This document shows, one piece after another, positions 16,913 to 26,504 of a stretch of 64,000 nt of DNA. Within the stretch, counting starts at the first letter, position 1. Each line of letters opens with the position of its first letter. Position numbers and translations under genes: made by a program. Source of the DNA: an uncultured Bacteroidales bacterium (GTDB lineage Bacteria; Bacteroidota; Bacteroidia; Bacteroidales; F082); the NCBI GenBank assembly GCA_947304185.1, contig CAMZAM010000001.1, positions 186,001 to 250,000 on the forward strand, written 5' to 3'. Under the pieces are notes generated by a model, which worked only from the letters and a program-made list of their open reading frames with translations, searched no databases and was not told the DNA's origin.

Positions 16913-19785
16913 AAGAGATTCCATTAGAATTGGCTGCACATCTAACTACCACAGTAAATGAGGTTTTCGCAACGGGTGAGATGTTTGAGCAGGTGTCGCC
17001 TGTGACGACTGAATTGCTTCGTTTTTGGTTTTGCGAACCTTTTGTGAATGAACGCAATGTCAATTTCCACGAAGGACAGCGTCAAGCGATACTGAATGTT
17101 ATATATCTGCACGAAGTATTGAAAATAAACAACGTCACCGATATTTACAAATCGGTTGTTCCAAGTCTGCTTCCGCTTACCGACCTTTCGATGTTGGCAA
17201 AACCGAAATATTCTTTTCCGAAATATGCAGTCAAGATGGCGACAGGCACAGGAAAGACTTGGGTTATGCATGCATTATTACTTTGGCAGATTTTGAATGC
17301 GCGTCACACTGAAAACATTGATGACGATTGTCGTTACACTCAGCGTTTTCTGATCGTTGCACCAGGTTTGGTGGTTTATGATAGGTTGCAAGATGCATTT
17401 AAAGGTCGTTTGAAAACAGGCGGCAGTACCGAACGTGACCCGATGACTAACGATTTTCGGAAGTTCCAAGATTTGTTTATTCCACCAGCGTATCGCGAAG
17501 AGGTTTTTGGTTTCCTACAAAACAATGTCGTCAGCAAAGAAGATGGCATAGGACGTAAGGTCACTGGCGAAGGGTTGATTGCGTTGACGAACTGGCATCT
17601 TTTTATGAGCGGAAACGACGAAGAGACGGAGGAATCCGATTCAACACAGGCAATCATCAACGATTTGCTTCCGGCTCGTCCGGGTACTGCAGCTGGCAAT
17701 GCGTTGGATACTTTAGACAATGCCTATCTGCGTGGCAACGAACTTGACTATCTCGCATCTTTGCCAGATTTGATGGTCATCAACGATGAGGCACATCATA
17801 TCCATGAAAGCAAAGTGGCAGGTGAGATTGAGGAAGTTGAGTGGCAGAAAGGCTTAGATTTTATCGGCAATAACAAATCCAAGTTTTATCAGATTGACTT
17901 TTCTGCAACACCTTATTCAACTTCAGGAACAGGTAGCAGGGTTAAGAAACACTATTTTCCGCATATTATCGTCGATTTTGACCTTACGACTGCAATGAAA
18001 AAAGGTCTGGTCAAGACTTTGTTGTTGGATAAGCGTCAGGAACTTACCGAGTTGGAACACTTGGATTTCAAAGCTGTCCGTGATGAGCGTAATAGGGTGG
18101 TCGGATTAAGCGAAGGTCAACGGCTGATGCTTCGTGCAGGTTTGACCAAGCTTGCCATGCTTGAGCAAGGTTTTAACAGTTTGGATTCTCACAAATGTCC
18201 TAAGATGATGGTGATTTGCGAAGATACATCTGTGACACCTTTTGTGACTGAGTTTTTGGAAGGCGAGGGGCTTGGAAAAGATGATTATTTAGCAATCGAC
18301 AGCACAAAGCAAGGTGAAGTTAAACCAGATGAATGGCAGCAAATCAAGGAGAAACTGTTCAATATCGACCGTTATGTTCAACCTAAAGTGATTGTTTCGG
18401 TTTTGATGTTGCGTGAAGGATTTGATGTTAACAATATTTGTGTCATTGTTCCATTAAGAGCATCGTCAGCATCAATTTTGTTGGAGCAGACAATCGGTCG
18501 TGGACTGCGTTTAATGTGGCGAGAGCCTGAATATCAGGATGAAAAAGAAGAAAACCGAAAGGCCGTTTTGGTGCGTAAGGAACGTCCGAAGTCTTATCTG
18601 GACATGCTTTCCATTATTGAGCACCCTGCTTTCCAGCAGTTCTACGATGATCTGTTAAGAGAAGGTCTGGCTGGAGTTGATGAAGATGACATTAGTAATG
18701 CCAACGCAACAGGCGACATGATTAAGGTGGGCTTGAAAGAAAATTATCAGGATTATGATATGTTTTGGCCTATTGTTATTCGTGATGCCGAAGAGGAAAT
18801 GGCTGCGATGCAAATTGATATAAATAAACTTGAATCGTTTAATTTGTTCCCTTTGGAGCAATTGCGTAAGTTTTTAGCCGTTGAGGGTGAGACATTTTAT
18901 TCAGAAGCGATTTTGTCTTCAACAACATTTGGAAAGTATGAAGTTAAAGCCGATTTATTTTCGGCAGAATCATATAATGAATATTTACAAAAGATACTTC
19001 GCACTATTACTTTGAGAGTTAATCGAGTGGGAGGCAAGGCTTTGCCGAGTCTTCAAATCAATGAGATGGAAATCGTACGTGTTGTAGATACTTATATTCG
19101 TACAAGATTGTTCGGCAAACCGTTTAATCCTTTCAATGGTAACGATTGGAAAATATTATTGTCGAAAAACGCCATTGTTACACAACATATCATAAAAGTG
19201 ATGAGCGTTGCGATTCATGAGATGCAGGAAAATACATTAAGCAATGATGCTGTTGTTGATAAAATCTGGTTCTCATCGGTTAAAAATTTGAGAATGCGTG
19301 AAAGCTATTCATTAGAATTACAAAAAGTGATTTATGAACGGTTGAATTATCCTTCAAGCAAAGGAAGACTTGAAAAAGAGTTTATGGAATTTCTTGATAA
19401 GGATGCTGATGTGCAGCATTTTATAAAAATCAACGAAAGTCAGCACGATTTTGCCAAGTGTTTCTACATTCGCGAAGACGGTTTGTTGGCATCATATCAT
19501 CCTGATTTTCTGGTTTGTACAGATAATGAAATCTATATCGTTGAGACCAAGGGTGATGATAAAACAAATGATGTCAATGTTAGAAGAAAACAACTTGCTA
19601 CCTTGGAATGGTGCAAGAAAATCAATCAATTGCGCGGTTCTGACAGGATGGATAGAGTTTGGAATTATATCCTTCTTGGAGAAAATGATTTCTACACATG
19701 GTCAGGTAATGGTGCAACATTTACAGATATTGCTAATCTTTCCAAGGTGTCAAAGACAAGCGTTACGGGATTATTGTTTGAATAA
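16909..19785 (+). CDS. res: Type III restriction-modification system helicase-nuclease (Res)
   Basis: Restriction subunit that moves on DNA using ATP and cuts when two unmethylated sites are met. It is a superfamily 2 helicase with Walker A ATGTGKT (111-117), DEAH box (293-296), the motif V/VI region LREGFDVNN ... [10 protein letters not shown] (about 505-530) and a C-terminal PD-(D/E)xK nuclease with YHPDF (about 864) and YIVETKG (about 878-884). At 958 residues it is full length, with no frameshift, so the system looks intact. Its ATG overlaps the mod stop, ensuring coupled synthesis. AT-rich stretches near the 3' end resemble the TRD part of mod. Confidence 0.93.
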   Translation: MKEIPLELAAHLTTTVNEVFATGEMFEQVSPVTTELLRFWFCEPFVNERNVNFHEGQRQAILNVIYLHEVLKINNVTDIYKSVVPSLLPLTDLSMLAKPKYSFPKYAVKMATGTGKTWVMHALLLWQILNARHTENIDDDCRYTQRFLIVAPGLVVYDRLQDAFKGRLKTGGSTERDPMTNDFRKFQDLFIPPAYREEVFGFLQNNVVSKEDGIGRKVTGEGLIALTNWHLFMSGNDEETEESDSTQAIINDLLPARPGTAAGNALDTLDNAYLRGNELDYLASLPDLMVINDEAHHIHESKVAGEIEEVEWQKGLDFIGNNKSKFYQIDFSATPYSTSGTGSRVKKHYFPHIIVDFDLTTAMKKGLVKTLLLDKRQELTELEHLDFKAVRDERNRVVGLSEGQRLMLRAGLTKLAMLEQGFNSLDSHKCPKMMVICEDTSVTPFVTEFLEGEGLGKDDYLAIDSTKQGEVKPDEWQQIKEKLFNIDRYVQPKVIVSVLMLREGFDVNNICVIVPLRASSASILLEQTIGRGLRLMWREPEYQDEKEENRKAVLVRKERPKSYLDMLSIIEHPAFQQFYDDLLREGLAGVDEDDISNANATGDMIKVGLKENYQDYDMFWPIVIRDAEEEMAAMQIDINKLESFNLFPLEQLRKFLAVEGETFYSEAILSSTTFGKYEVKADLFSAESYNEYLQKILRTITLRVNRVGGKALPSLQINEMEIVRVVDTYIRTRLFGKPFNPFNGNDWKILLSKNAIVTQHIIKVMSVAIHEMQENTLSNDAVVDKIWFSSVKNLRMRESYSLELQKVIYERLNYPSSKGRLEKEFMEFLDKDADVQHFIKINESQHDFAKCFYIREDGLLASYHPDFLVCTDNEIYIVETKGDDKTNDVNVRRKQLATLEWCKKINQLRGSDRMDRVWNYILLGENDFYTWSGNGATFTDIANLSKVSKTSVTGLLFE

Positions 19786-19804
19786 AGTAAACTAATTTTC
19801 AGGT

Positions 19805-19823
19805 GGGGTACAATTTGTACCCC
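19805..19823. repeat. Inverted repeat after res (GGGGTACAA/TTGTACCCC)
   Basis: Perfect 9-bp arms around a single T, 19 nt after the res stop. No T-run follows, so a classic intrinsic terminator is not clear; it could still end or stabilise the restriction mRNA. Confidence 0.55.
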
Positions 19824-19904
19824 TGTTGAAATGTTGACAGATAATTGTTAAAAAAACTTAAAAAAGGATGCTATTAAGAAAAATATTTATTTCATTTTAA
19901 AAAA

Positions 19905-19923
19905 GTTCGCAAAAAGTGCGAAC
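19905..19923. promoter_or_regulatory. Candidate HigA operator (GTTCGCA-N5-TGCGAAC)
   Basis: Perfect 7-bp inverted repeat with an AAAAG spacer, lying where the -33 element of the higBA promoter would be. Antitoxins of this type repress their own operon by binding such palindromes; the binding itself is inferred. Confidence 0.6.
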
Positions 19924-19939
19924 ATATTAGAAAAAGCAT

Positions 19940-19947
19940 TATCTTTG
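19940..19947 (+). promoter_or_regulatory. -7 promoter box of the higBA operon
   Basis: TATCTTTG, 20 nt before the toxin ATG, downstream of the candidate operator. Confidence 0.7.
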
Positions 19948-19967
19948 CAGCTGTAATTTGTTGTGTT

Positions 19968-20282
19968 ATGGAGATTGTTTTTGAGAAAGATTATTTGAGG
20001 GAGCTTTACTACGATGGAAAAACAAACGACAAACATCATCGCTATCAGCCGCAAATAGTGAAGAAATATGTTAATGTGGTTAATATCCTTGATGCAGTAA
20101 CCAAAGTTGAAGACCTTTTCCGATATAATTCCTTGCATTATGAGAAATTGCATGGTGACAAGGAAGGAATGGAATCTGTACGCGTGAACGACCAGTATCG
20201 AATTGAGTTTAAATCGACGGAAAACGTTGAAAAAAGTATAACAATCTGCAATATCACTGAATTGTCGAACCATTATAAATAA
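19968..20282 (+). CDS. higB: HigB-like type II toxin (RelE/ParE superfamily)
   Basis: Toxin of a toxin-antitoxin pair; HigB toxins are ribosome-dependent mRNA nucleases. At 104 residues it is in the family range. The C-terminal half carries the core strand pattern LHYEKLHGDKEGMESVRVNDQYRIEF, close to the HigB pattern LxGxxxGxxSIRVNxQWRI. The toxin gene comes before the antitoxin gene, the reversed order typical of higBA. The antitoxin follows after 7 nt. It has its own promoter, separate from the restriction operon. Confidence 0.88.
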   Translation: MEIVFEKDYLRELYYDGKTNDKHHRYQPQIVKKYVNVVNILDAVTKVEDLFRYNSLHYEKLHGDKEGMESVRVNDQYRIEFKSTENVEKSITICNITELSNHYK

Positions 20283-20289
20283 GATAATC

Positions 20290-20601
20290 ATGGGTAATTT
20301 AGGTTACGGGGCATATCCCACACATCCTGGAGAAGTGTTGAAAGACGAAATAGAATCTCGTGGCATCAGTCAGAGGCAACTGGCTGACAGCATGGGACTT
20401 ACATATTCGGTGGTCAACGAAATTCTGAACGGTCACCGTTCTCTGACAGCCAAAACTGCCCTTATGTTTGAGGCCGCTCTCGATGTTCCTGCAGATTCAT
20501 TGATGTACTTGCAAATGAAATACAACATGCAGACTACAAGAAATGATAAATCTTTCCTTAGTGTTTTGAAAGGTGTAAGGAAAGTCGCAGCAGTATTATA
20601 G
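20290..20601 (+). CDS. higA: HigA-like antitoxin with XRE-type helix-turn-helix
   Basis: Antitoxin that would bind HigB and repress the operon. At 103 residues it is a single XRE HTH domain: PTHPGEVLKDEIESRGISQ, then the recognition helix region SVVNEILNGHRSLTAKTALMFEAAL. This is the VapI/HigA signature. It sits directly after higB and forms, with the type III restriction genes, a small defence cassette between housekeeping genes. Confidence 0.92.
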   Translation: MGNLGYGAYPTHPGEVLKDEIESRGISQRQLADSMGLTYSVVNEILNGHRSLTAKTALMFEAALDVPADSLMYLQMKYNMQTTRNDKSFLSVLKGVRKVAAVL

Positions 20602-20623
20602 TTTTTTATTCCATTTTCTTAAA

Positions 20624-20710
20624 ATTCTGCGAAATCTGCAGCTTGCTTTAGCAAGCATCAAATAGTTGTTGTCCAAAAAATTTCTGCGTTTTCTGCGATA
20701 TCTGCGAGAG
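20624..20710. repeat. TCTGCG-rich intergenic repeat with a GCTTGC/GCAAGC hairpin
   Basis: Short repeats TTCTGCGAAATCTGC, TTTCTGCG, TTTTCTGCG and ATATCTGCGAGAG flank a small hairpin GCTTGC-TTTA-GCAAGC (20641-20656). The repeats run up to the metG promoter. No coding signal is seen. Confidence 0.55.
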
Positions 20711-20717
20711 ATTTTCT

Positions 20718-20725
20718 TATCTTTG
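20718..20725 (+). promoter_or_regulatory. -7 promoter box of metG
   Basis: TATCTTTG, 21 nt before the ATG at 20747. It rules out the longer open frame starting upstream at 20666. Confidence 0.7.
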
Positions 20726-20746
20726 CAGTTTGAAAAAATTCGAAAA

Positions 20747-22801
20747 ATGGAAAAGAATTTCAAACGTTATCTGATAACTACGGCGCTGCCTTACGCCAAC
20801 GGTCCGGTGCACATCGGCCACCTCGCCGGCGTTTACGTCCCTGCCGACACCTACGTCCGCTACCTTCGCATGAAAGGCGAAGACGTACTGTTTATTGGCG
20901 GTTCCGACGAACACGGAGTGCCTGTCACCATCAAAGCTGAGAAAGAAGGCGTCACACCTCAGGATATCGTCGACCGTTACCACGAGATGATTAAGAAATC
21001 GTTCGAGGATTTCGGCATGAGCTACGATATCTACTCGAGAACGACCTCGAAGATTCATCACGCCACAGCGGCTGAATTCTTTGAGAAGCTTTACAAAGAA
21101 GGCAAGTTCATCGAACGCGAGACCGAGCAATTCTTTGACCCTGAGCGCAACAAGTTCTTAAGCGATCGTTACATCATCGGCACCTGCCCGAAATGCGGCA
21201 ACGACCGCGCCTACGGCGACCAGTGCGAGAAATGCGGTAGCACGCTCAGCCCCGAAGAGCTCATAGACCCGCATTCAGCTATCAGCGGCGCTAAGTTGGT
21301 GAAAAAGATGACGAAACACTGGTATCTGCCACTAGAACAGTACGAGACATGGCTTCGTCAGTGGATTCTTGAAGGACATAAAGAGTGGAAAACCAACGTC
21401 TACGGTCAGGTGAAGAGTTGGCTCGACGGCGGACTGCAGCCTCGTGCTGTCACCCGCGACCTCGACTGGGGAGTGCCTGTACCTGTTGAAGGTGCTGAAG
21501 GCAAGGTGCTCTACGTATGGTTCGACGCTCCTATCGGATATATCTCAAATACCAAGGAAATCTGCGCAAAACGCGGCGACAACTGGGAGAAATGGTGGAA
21601 GTCTGACGATACCAAGATGGTGCACTTCATCGGAAAAGACAACATCGTGTTCCACTGCATCATTTTCCCTTGCATGCTCAAGGCTTATGGCGACGGCTTC
21701 ATCGTTCCTGAAAACGTGCCAGCCAACGAGTTCCTGAACCTTGAAAACGATAAGATCTCGACCTCACGCAACTGGGCAGTGTGGTTGCATGAATATCTGC
21801 AGGAATTCCCAGGAAAACAAGACATTTTACGTTATGTTTTAACAGCAAATGCTCCTGAAACAAAAGATAACAACTTCACTTGGAAAGACTATCAGGACCG
21901 CAACAACAACGAGCTTCTTGCCATCTTCGGAAACTTCGTCAACCGTATCCTGGTGTTGACACACAAATATTACGAAGGTGCAGTGCCTGCATTGGAAAAC
22001 CTCAACGACCGCGATAAGGAAGTCATCGCTGAGATGAACCAATATCCTGAAAAGATTGGCAAACTCATCGAGAACTATAAGTTCCGTGAAGGTGTGAGCG
22101 AACTCATGAACCTCGCTCGCTTGGGCAACCGTTATCTCACTGAAAACGAGCCTTGGAAGCAGTTCAAGACTGATCCTGAGCGCACCAAGACAGTGATGGC
22201 ACTTTCGTTGCAAATAGTAGCAAAACTTGCTATTCTCAGCGAGCCATTCCTGCCGTTCAGCGCAAAGAAACTCCAGAAGATGATTGGTCTCGAGGTGACA
22301 AGCTGGAACCAAGCAGATGCAACGATTTTGCTCAACGCAGGTCATATCATTGGTCAGCCGGAGCTGTTGTTTGAGAAGATTGAAGACAGCGTTGTTGAGG
22401 CACAGATCAAGAAGCTGGAAGACACTAAGAAACAGAACGAGCTCAACGCTTGGAAACCTAACGATGTCAAGCCAACCGTAAGTTTCGACGACTTCATGAA
22501 GGTTGACATCCGCGTGGGAACAGTGCTCGAATGTACCAAGGTGCCGAAGGCTGACAAGCTTTTACAGTTCCTCATCGACGATGGCATGGAGAAACGTACC
22601 ATCGTGAGTGGCATCGCCAAGTATTACCCAGATCCGCAGGTCCTCGTAGGAAAACAAATCTGCTTCATCGCCAATTTCGAGCCGCGTAAGCTCAAAGGCG
22701 TTGAAAGTCAGGGCATGATACTCTCAGCGGAAGACAAAGACGGCCGTTTGGTCGTGGTCACTCCAAGCGAGATGGTGGCTCCAGGCTGCAACGTAGGATA
22801 A
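20747..22801 (+). CDS. metG: Methionyl-tRNA synthetase
   Basis: Class I aminoacyl-tRNA synthetase charging initiator and elongator tRNA-Met. HIGH-type motif HIGHLAG (residues 22-28), zinc knuckle CPKC ... CEKC (about 147-163), KMSKS loop as KISTSR, and a C-terminal EMAP/Trbp111-like tRNA-binding domain (about 575-684, with [14 protein letters not shown]). At 684 residues it is the long dimeric form. ATG at 20747 fits the family N-terminus and the promoter just upstream. Single gene; yraN follows on the opposite strand 8 nt later. Confidence 0.97.
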   Translation: MEKNFKRYLITTALPYANGPVHIGHLAGVYVPADTYVRYLRMKGEDVLFIGGSDEHGVPVTIKAEKEGVTPQDIVDRYHEMIKKSFEDFGMSYDIYSRTTSKIHHATAAEFFEKLYKEGKFIERETEQFFDPERNKFLSDRYIIGTCPKCGNDRAYGDQCEKCGSTLSPEELIDPHSAISGAKLVKKMTKHWYLPLEQYETWLRQWILEGHKEWKTNVYGQVKSWLDGGLQPRAVTRDLDWGVPVPVEGAEGKVLYVWFDAPIGYISNTKEICAKRGDNWEKWWKSDDTKMVHFIGKDNIVFHCIIFPCMLKAYGDGFIVPENVPANEFLNLENDKISTSRNWAVWLHEYLQEFPGKQDILRYVLTANAPETKDNNFTWKDYQDRNNNELLAIFGNFVNRILVLTHKYYEGAVPALENLNDRDKEVIAEMNQYPEKIGKLIENYKFREGVSELMNLARLGNRYLTENEPWKQFKTDPERTKTVMALSLQIVAKLAILSEPFLPFSAKKLQKMIGLEVTSWNQADATILLNAGHIIGQPELLFEKIEDSVVEAQIKKLEDTKKQNELNAWKPNDVKPTVSFDDFMKVDIRVGTVLECTKVPKADKLLQFLIDDGMEKRTIVSGIAKYYPDPQVLVGKQICFIANFEPRKLKGVESQGMILSAEDKDGRLVVVTPSEMVAPGCNVG

Positions 22802-22809
22802 TCTGTTGA

Positions 22810-23184
22810 TTATCTGCGACTTAACATCGGGTAGAACGCATTTTCAATGTGATCTATCCGATGTTCGTTGTTTTTATCCACAACTATAGCCACAATGTCG
22901 AATCGCACGTCAACATCGAGGTTGTTGCGCTCAACATACGACTCCGCAGCCCATATTAAAAAACGTTGTTTGTATTTGTCGACAGTCTCTTCAGGTTCAA
23001 CTAAAAACGTCACCCGACGCGTCTTCACTTCCACAATCACAAGTTCTTTGCCATCCATAGCAATGATGTCGATCTCCTTGTGACCGCACACCCAGTTCTG
23101 TTCCAAAATCTGATAACCTTTGGAAATCAAAAGGTCGCGGGCGATCTGCTCGCCCCATCTTCCTAATTCGTTATGTTCGGCCAT
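22810..23184 (-). CDS. YraN family (UPF0102) putative endonuclease
   Basis: Small cytoplasmic protein of the UPF0102 family with a Holliday-junction-resolvase-like nuclease fold. Its conserved residues appear in order: GRWGEQIARDLL (8-19), the acidic-lysine core EIDIIAMDGKELVIVEVKTR (about 37-56) and DVRFDIVAI (about 95-103). These correspond to the E...D...ExK metal site. Length 124 is typical. Function in the cell is not established; links to DNA repair are suggested for the family. It lies downstream of polA on the same strand, separated by a repeat. Confidence 0.92.
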   Translation of the reverse strand: MAEHNELGRWGEQIARDLLISKGYQILEQNWVCGHKEIDIIAMDGKELVIVEVKTRRVTFLVEPEETVDKYKQRFLIWAAESYVERNNLDVDVRFDIVAIVVDKNNEHRIDHIENAFYPMLSRR

Positions 23185-23202
23185 AATTCCAGTTTTTAGC
23201 TT

Positions 23203-23260
23203 TTGGCTATTGGCTATTAGCCATTAGCTGCCAACAGCTAACAGCCAACGGCCAATGGCC
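23203..23260. repeat. Imperfect hairpin repeat of GGCTATTGGCTATTAGCC type
   Basis: Tandem GGCTATT units followed by inverted AGCTAACAGCCAACGGCCAATGGCC. This fills the whole gap between yraN and polA. Similar low-complexity palindromes are common between Bacteroidota genes. Confidence 0.6.
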
Positions 23261-23264
23261 TAAA

Positions 23265-26012
23265 TTAATGCGCTTCCAGCCAATTAGTTCCAGTGTTTAA
23301 TTCCACCACCACCGGAATATTCAGTGGCAACGCATTTGTCATTTTGTCGTTAACTAATCCTTTTAAAACTTCTAATTCATCCAGACAAGCATCAAAAACA
23401 AGTTCGTCGTGCACCTGAAGTATCATCTTCGATTGTAACTGCCTGTCGTTCATTTCTTTATAAATATTCGACATTGCAATCTTAATCATATCTGCGCTGC
23501 TTCCTTGAATAGGAGCATTCACCGCGTTGCGTTCGGCAAAGTTACGCACCACGCTATTCGAAGCGTTGATGTCGCGTAAATAACGGCGCCTTCCAAGCAT
23601 AGTCTCCACATACCCATGCTGACGTGCGAATTCGATATTGTTTTTGATATATTGTTGAATACCAACGTATTCCTTGAAATAATTTTCAATAATCGAAGCC
23701 GCTTCTGAACGTGAGATGCCTAATCTTTCAGCCAATCCGAAGGCCGACATTCCGTAAATTATTCCGAAATTCACCGCTTTCGCGTGACGACGCATGTCTT
23801 TTGTCACTTCCTCAATCGGCACTTTGTAAACACGTGCCGCCGTTGCCGCGTGGATGTCCAATCCTTCACGGAAAGCCTCGCTCATCGCAGGATCGCCGCT
23901 CAGATGCGTGATGATACGAAGCTCAATCTGAGAGTAATCGGCCGCCAAAAGGATGTGGTTTTTGTCTCGTGGCACAAACGCCTTACGAATCTCTCGGCCT
24001 TTATCTGTTCGCACCGGAATATTCTGCAGATTCGGGTTTGTCGAACTCAAACGTCCGGTTGCCGTAACCGCCTGATTATAAGAGGTATGCACCAAGCCAT
24101 CTTCTTTGTTTATCAAAGCCGGCAGAGCATCAACGTAGGTCGATTTCAACTTCGTAAGTCCGCGATAATCAAGGATTTGCTGAATTATCGGATGCTTGTC
24201 GATAATCTTCATCAAAACTTCTTCGCCAGTTGGATATTGACCGGTTTTCGTCTTCTTTGCAGGCGCTTTTATCTTCATCTTCTCAAACAAAACCTCGCCA
24301 AGTTGTTTTGGTGAAGCAATGTTAAACTCCGTTCCGGCCGCTTCGTAAATCTTATTTTCGATTTCCTTGATCTCTAAAGCCTGCTGTTCGCTGATCTGCT
24401 TAAGGTTTTCGCTGTCGATTTTCACACCATTAGCCTCCATCGTGGCAAGCACAGGAATCAGTGGCATCTCTATCTCATCAAACAACTTAACTAATTGATT
24501 TTCAAGAAGAATTGGTTTAAATTTCTCATACAACTGATAAGCGATATCGGCATTTTCAGCTGGATTATTCGTGACGGTGTAATTCAAATACACATCGGCG
24601 AGATAATCCATGGTGTGCCTTTGCTCCGGCTCGATAAGATAATGAGCAATCATGGTGTCGAAAAGCTTGTTTTTTAGCTCTATGCCATGACGACGAAGCA
24701 TTGATAATGCCAATTTTATATTATGAGAAATGGCTGTCTTATTGGGATTTGCAAAGATTGTTTCAAATTTATTAACAAAAGAAAGAGGAATGCTATAAGC
24801 CTCATGCACCTTCACCGCAAACGAAAGTCCTGTGTTATTGACTTCCATTGCGTAAACCTCAGCTTTTTCAAGAAGTTGCAAAAGCGGCTTTAGGTCAGCG
24901 TCTGTCGCTATCGTTTTATAGCTATGACTTACCGAAGCAGCAGTTGCTTTTGATGAAAACAGCGAGTACTCCGAGCCATATGAGTTCTCGGCGAGCTCAG
25001 AAAACAAATCTAATTCCTTCGCTGGCTCCGTTTTTGCAACTGCTCCTGTCTGCTGCTTTTTTTCAGAGTTCTCTTTTTCTCTTTTAACTTTTATCTCTCC
25101 CTCTTTTAACTCAACTTTTCCGTAATCTGCCACAATCTTCTTCGCCATCGTCCTAAACTCCAGCTCCTCAAAAATCTTCAACAATGCCTGCAAATTCGGC
25201 GTTTTCACCTTCAATTCCTCGGCATTAAACTCCACTGGCGCATCAGTGTTGATGGTGGCGAGCATCTTCGACATCCTTCCTTGCTCGGCAAAATTTATGA
25301 CATTTTCTTTCATTTTGCCTTTTAAATCCTCGGTATGCTCAAGCAATCCTTCGAGCGAACCGTATTCCTGCACAAATTTCGACGCCGTCTTCTCGCCAAC
25401 ACCGGGAATTCCAGGAATATTATCGCTCGCATCGCCCCAAAGTCCAAGAATGTCAATAAGTTGAGTCGGAGTGTTGATGCCATATTTCTCGCAGACCTCT
25501 TTTGGTCCCATGATGGTTGCCGGATCATTGAATTTCGCTGGCTTATAGATGAAAATATTATCACTCACAAGCTGACCAAAGTCTTTGTCGGGCGTCATCA
25601 TATAGGTAAGATAGCCTGCTTTTTCAGCTTTTTTCGCTAAAGTACCTATCACATCGTCGGCTTCATAGCCTTCGGCGGCGTAAATAGGGATGTTAAAACC
25701 TTTTATTATATCAATGATATAAGGAATCGAGGCTCTCAAGTCAGGCGGCATCTCCTCACGGTTTGCCTTGTAATCGCAGAAGTTTTCGGTGCGCAGGGTA
25801 GGGGCTCCGAGATCAAAAGCGATACCTATATGCGACGGTTTTTCGTTTTTCAAAACCTCGTATAGAGTGTTCAAAAATCCGATAATCGCTGAGGTATTCA
25901 GACCTTTCGACGTCATCCGCGGATTCTTGTTCAAAGCGAAAAACGCTCTGTAAATCAACGCATAAGCATCTAAAAGGAATATTTTTTCTGTGTTTTTAGT
26001 TATCATTTGCAT
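23265..26012 (-). CDS. polA: DNA polymerase I with inactive 3'-5' exonuclease domain
   Basis: Repair and Okazaki-fragment polymerase, 915 residues. It has an N-terminal 5'-3' flap exonuclease (about 8-300, with LDAYALIYRAFFA and EGYEADDVIGTL), a vestigial 3'-5' exonuclease domain (about 365-510) and the family A polymerase domain with motif A DYSQIELR, motif B RRHAKAVNFGIIYG and motif C QVHDELVFD. All proofreading residues are changed. Exo I DxE reads AMEVNN (about 387), the Exo II Asp is Ala (HNIKLALSML, about 427), and Exo III YxxxD reads NPAEN (about 485). The exonuclease domain is also contracted. Synthesis and nick translation should work; proofreading should not. Confidence 0.96.
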   Translation of the reverse strand: MQMITKNTEKIFLLDAYALIYRAFFALNKNPRMTSKGLNTSAIIGFLNTLYEVLKNEKPSHIGIAFDLGAPTLRTENFCDYKANREEMPPDLRASIPYIIDIIKGFNIPIYAAEGYEADDVIGTLAKKAEKAGYLTYMMTPDKDFGQLVSDNIFIYKPAKFNDPATIMGPKEVCEKYGINTPTQLIDILGLWGDASDNIPGIPGVGEKTASKFVQEYGSLEGLLEHTEDLKGKMKENVINFAEQGRMSKMLATINTDAPVEFNAEELKVKTPNLQALLKIFEELEFRTMAKKIVADYGKVELKEGEIKVKREKENSEKKQQTGAVAKTEPAKELDLFSELAENSYGSEYSLFSSKATAASVSHSYKTIATDADLKPLLQLLEKAEVYAMEVNNTGLSFAVKVHEAYSIPLSFVNKFETIFANPNKTAISHNIKLALSMLRRHGIELKNKLFDTMIAHYLIEPEQRHTMDYLADVYLNYTVTNNPAENADIAYQLYEKFKPILLENQLVKLFDEIEMPLIPVLATMEANGVKIDSENLKQISEQQALEIKEIENKIYEAAGTEFNIASPKQLGEVLFEKMKIKAPAKKTKTGQYPTGEEVLMKIIDKHPIIQQILDYRGLTKLKSTYVDALPALINKEDGLVHTSYNQAVTATGRLSSTNPNLQNIPVRTDKGREIRKAFVPRDKNHILLAADYSQIELRIITHLSGDPAMSEAFREGLDIHAATAARVYKVPIEEVTKDMRRHAKAVNFGIIYGMSAFGLAERLGISRSEAASIIENYFKEYVGIQQYIKNNIEFARQHGYVETMLGRRRYLRDINASNSVVRNFAERNAVNAPIQGSSADMIKIAMSNIYKEMNDRQLQSKMILQVHDELVFDACLDELEVLKGLVNDKMTNALPLNIPVVVELNTGTNWLEAH

Positions 26013-26177
26013 TAATATTATAAAGGTGTAAAATTACGAAATTTTTATCAATAATCCATTAAAAATCTGAAAATTCAAAATTTCAATAAAAATTGTAAAT
26101 TTTTCTTTAAAAAAGACATTTTATAAGTTATTAAAAATCAATACATTACGTTTTTGAAGTTCAAAAAAGGCATTTTT

Positions 26178-26211
26178 TTTGTCGGTCGTTTGAAAAAAAG
26201 ACTTACCTTTG
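26178..26211 (+). promoter_or_regulatory. Promoter of the acpP-fabF-rnc operon
   Basis: -33 TTTG (26178-26181) and -7 TACCTTTG (26204-26211), 22 nt apart, 53 nt before the acpP ATG. The flanking 26013-26177 is very AT-rich with no other feature seen. Confidence 0.65.
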
Positions 26212-26264
26212 CAGAAGTTTTTCTTAAGAGCAGAAAAAGATTTATTAATTAAAAATTATTGAAA

Positions 26265-26501
26265 ATGTCAGAAATTAAAGAGAAAGTTGTATCAATCATC
26301 GTTGATAAATTAGGTGTTGATCCATCAGAAGTTGTTGAAACAGCAAACTTTACACAAGATTTAGGTGCCGACTCTCTCGACACAGTTGAGTTGATCCTCG
26401 ATTTCGAAAAGGAATTCGGCGTATCAATTCCTGACGATCAGACAGAGAATATCCAGACAGTTGGCGACGCTATCAAATATATCGAAGAACATATTGCTTA
26501 A
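26265..26501 (+). CDS. acpP: Acyl carrier protein
   Basis: Carries growing fatty-acyl chains on a phosphopantetheine arm in type II fatty acid synthesis. At 78 residues it is acidic, with the attachment serine in [13 protein letters not shown] at 26265 gives the usual N-terminus MSEIKEKV; an in-frame TTG two codons upstream is unlikely. fabF follows after 3 nt, the usual partnership. Confidence 0.98.
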   Translation: MSEIKEKVVSIIVDKLGVDPSEVVETANFTQDLGADSLDTVELILDFEKEFGVSIPDDQTENIQTVGDAIKYIEEHIA

Positions 26502-26504
26502 CTT

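Noticed and set aside
20624-20710. CRISPR array
   Set aside because: TCTGCG units are short and irregular, with no uniform spacers and no cas genes nearby.
20666-20746. 27-residue N-terminal extension of methionyl-tRNA synthetase
   Set aside because: It contains the repeat and the metG -7 box; the family N-terminus fits ATG at 20747.
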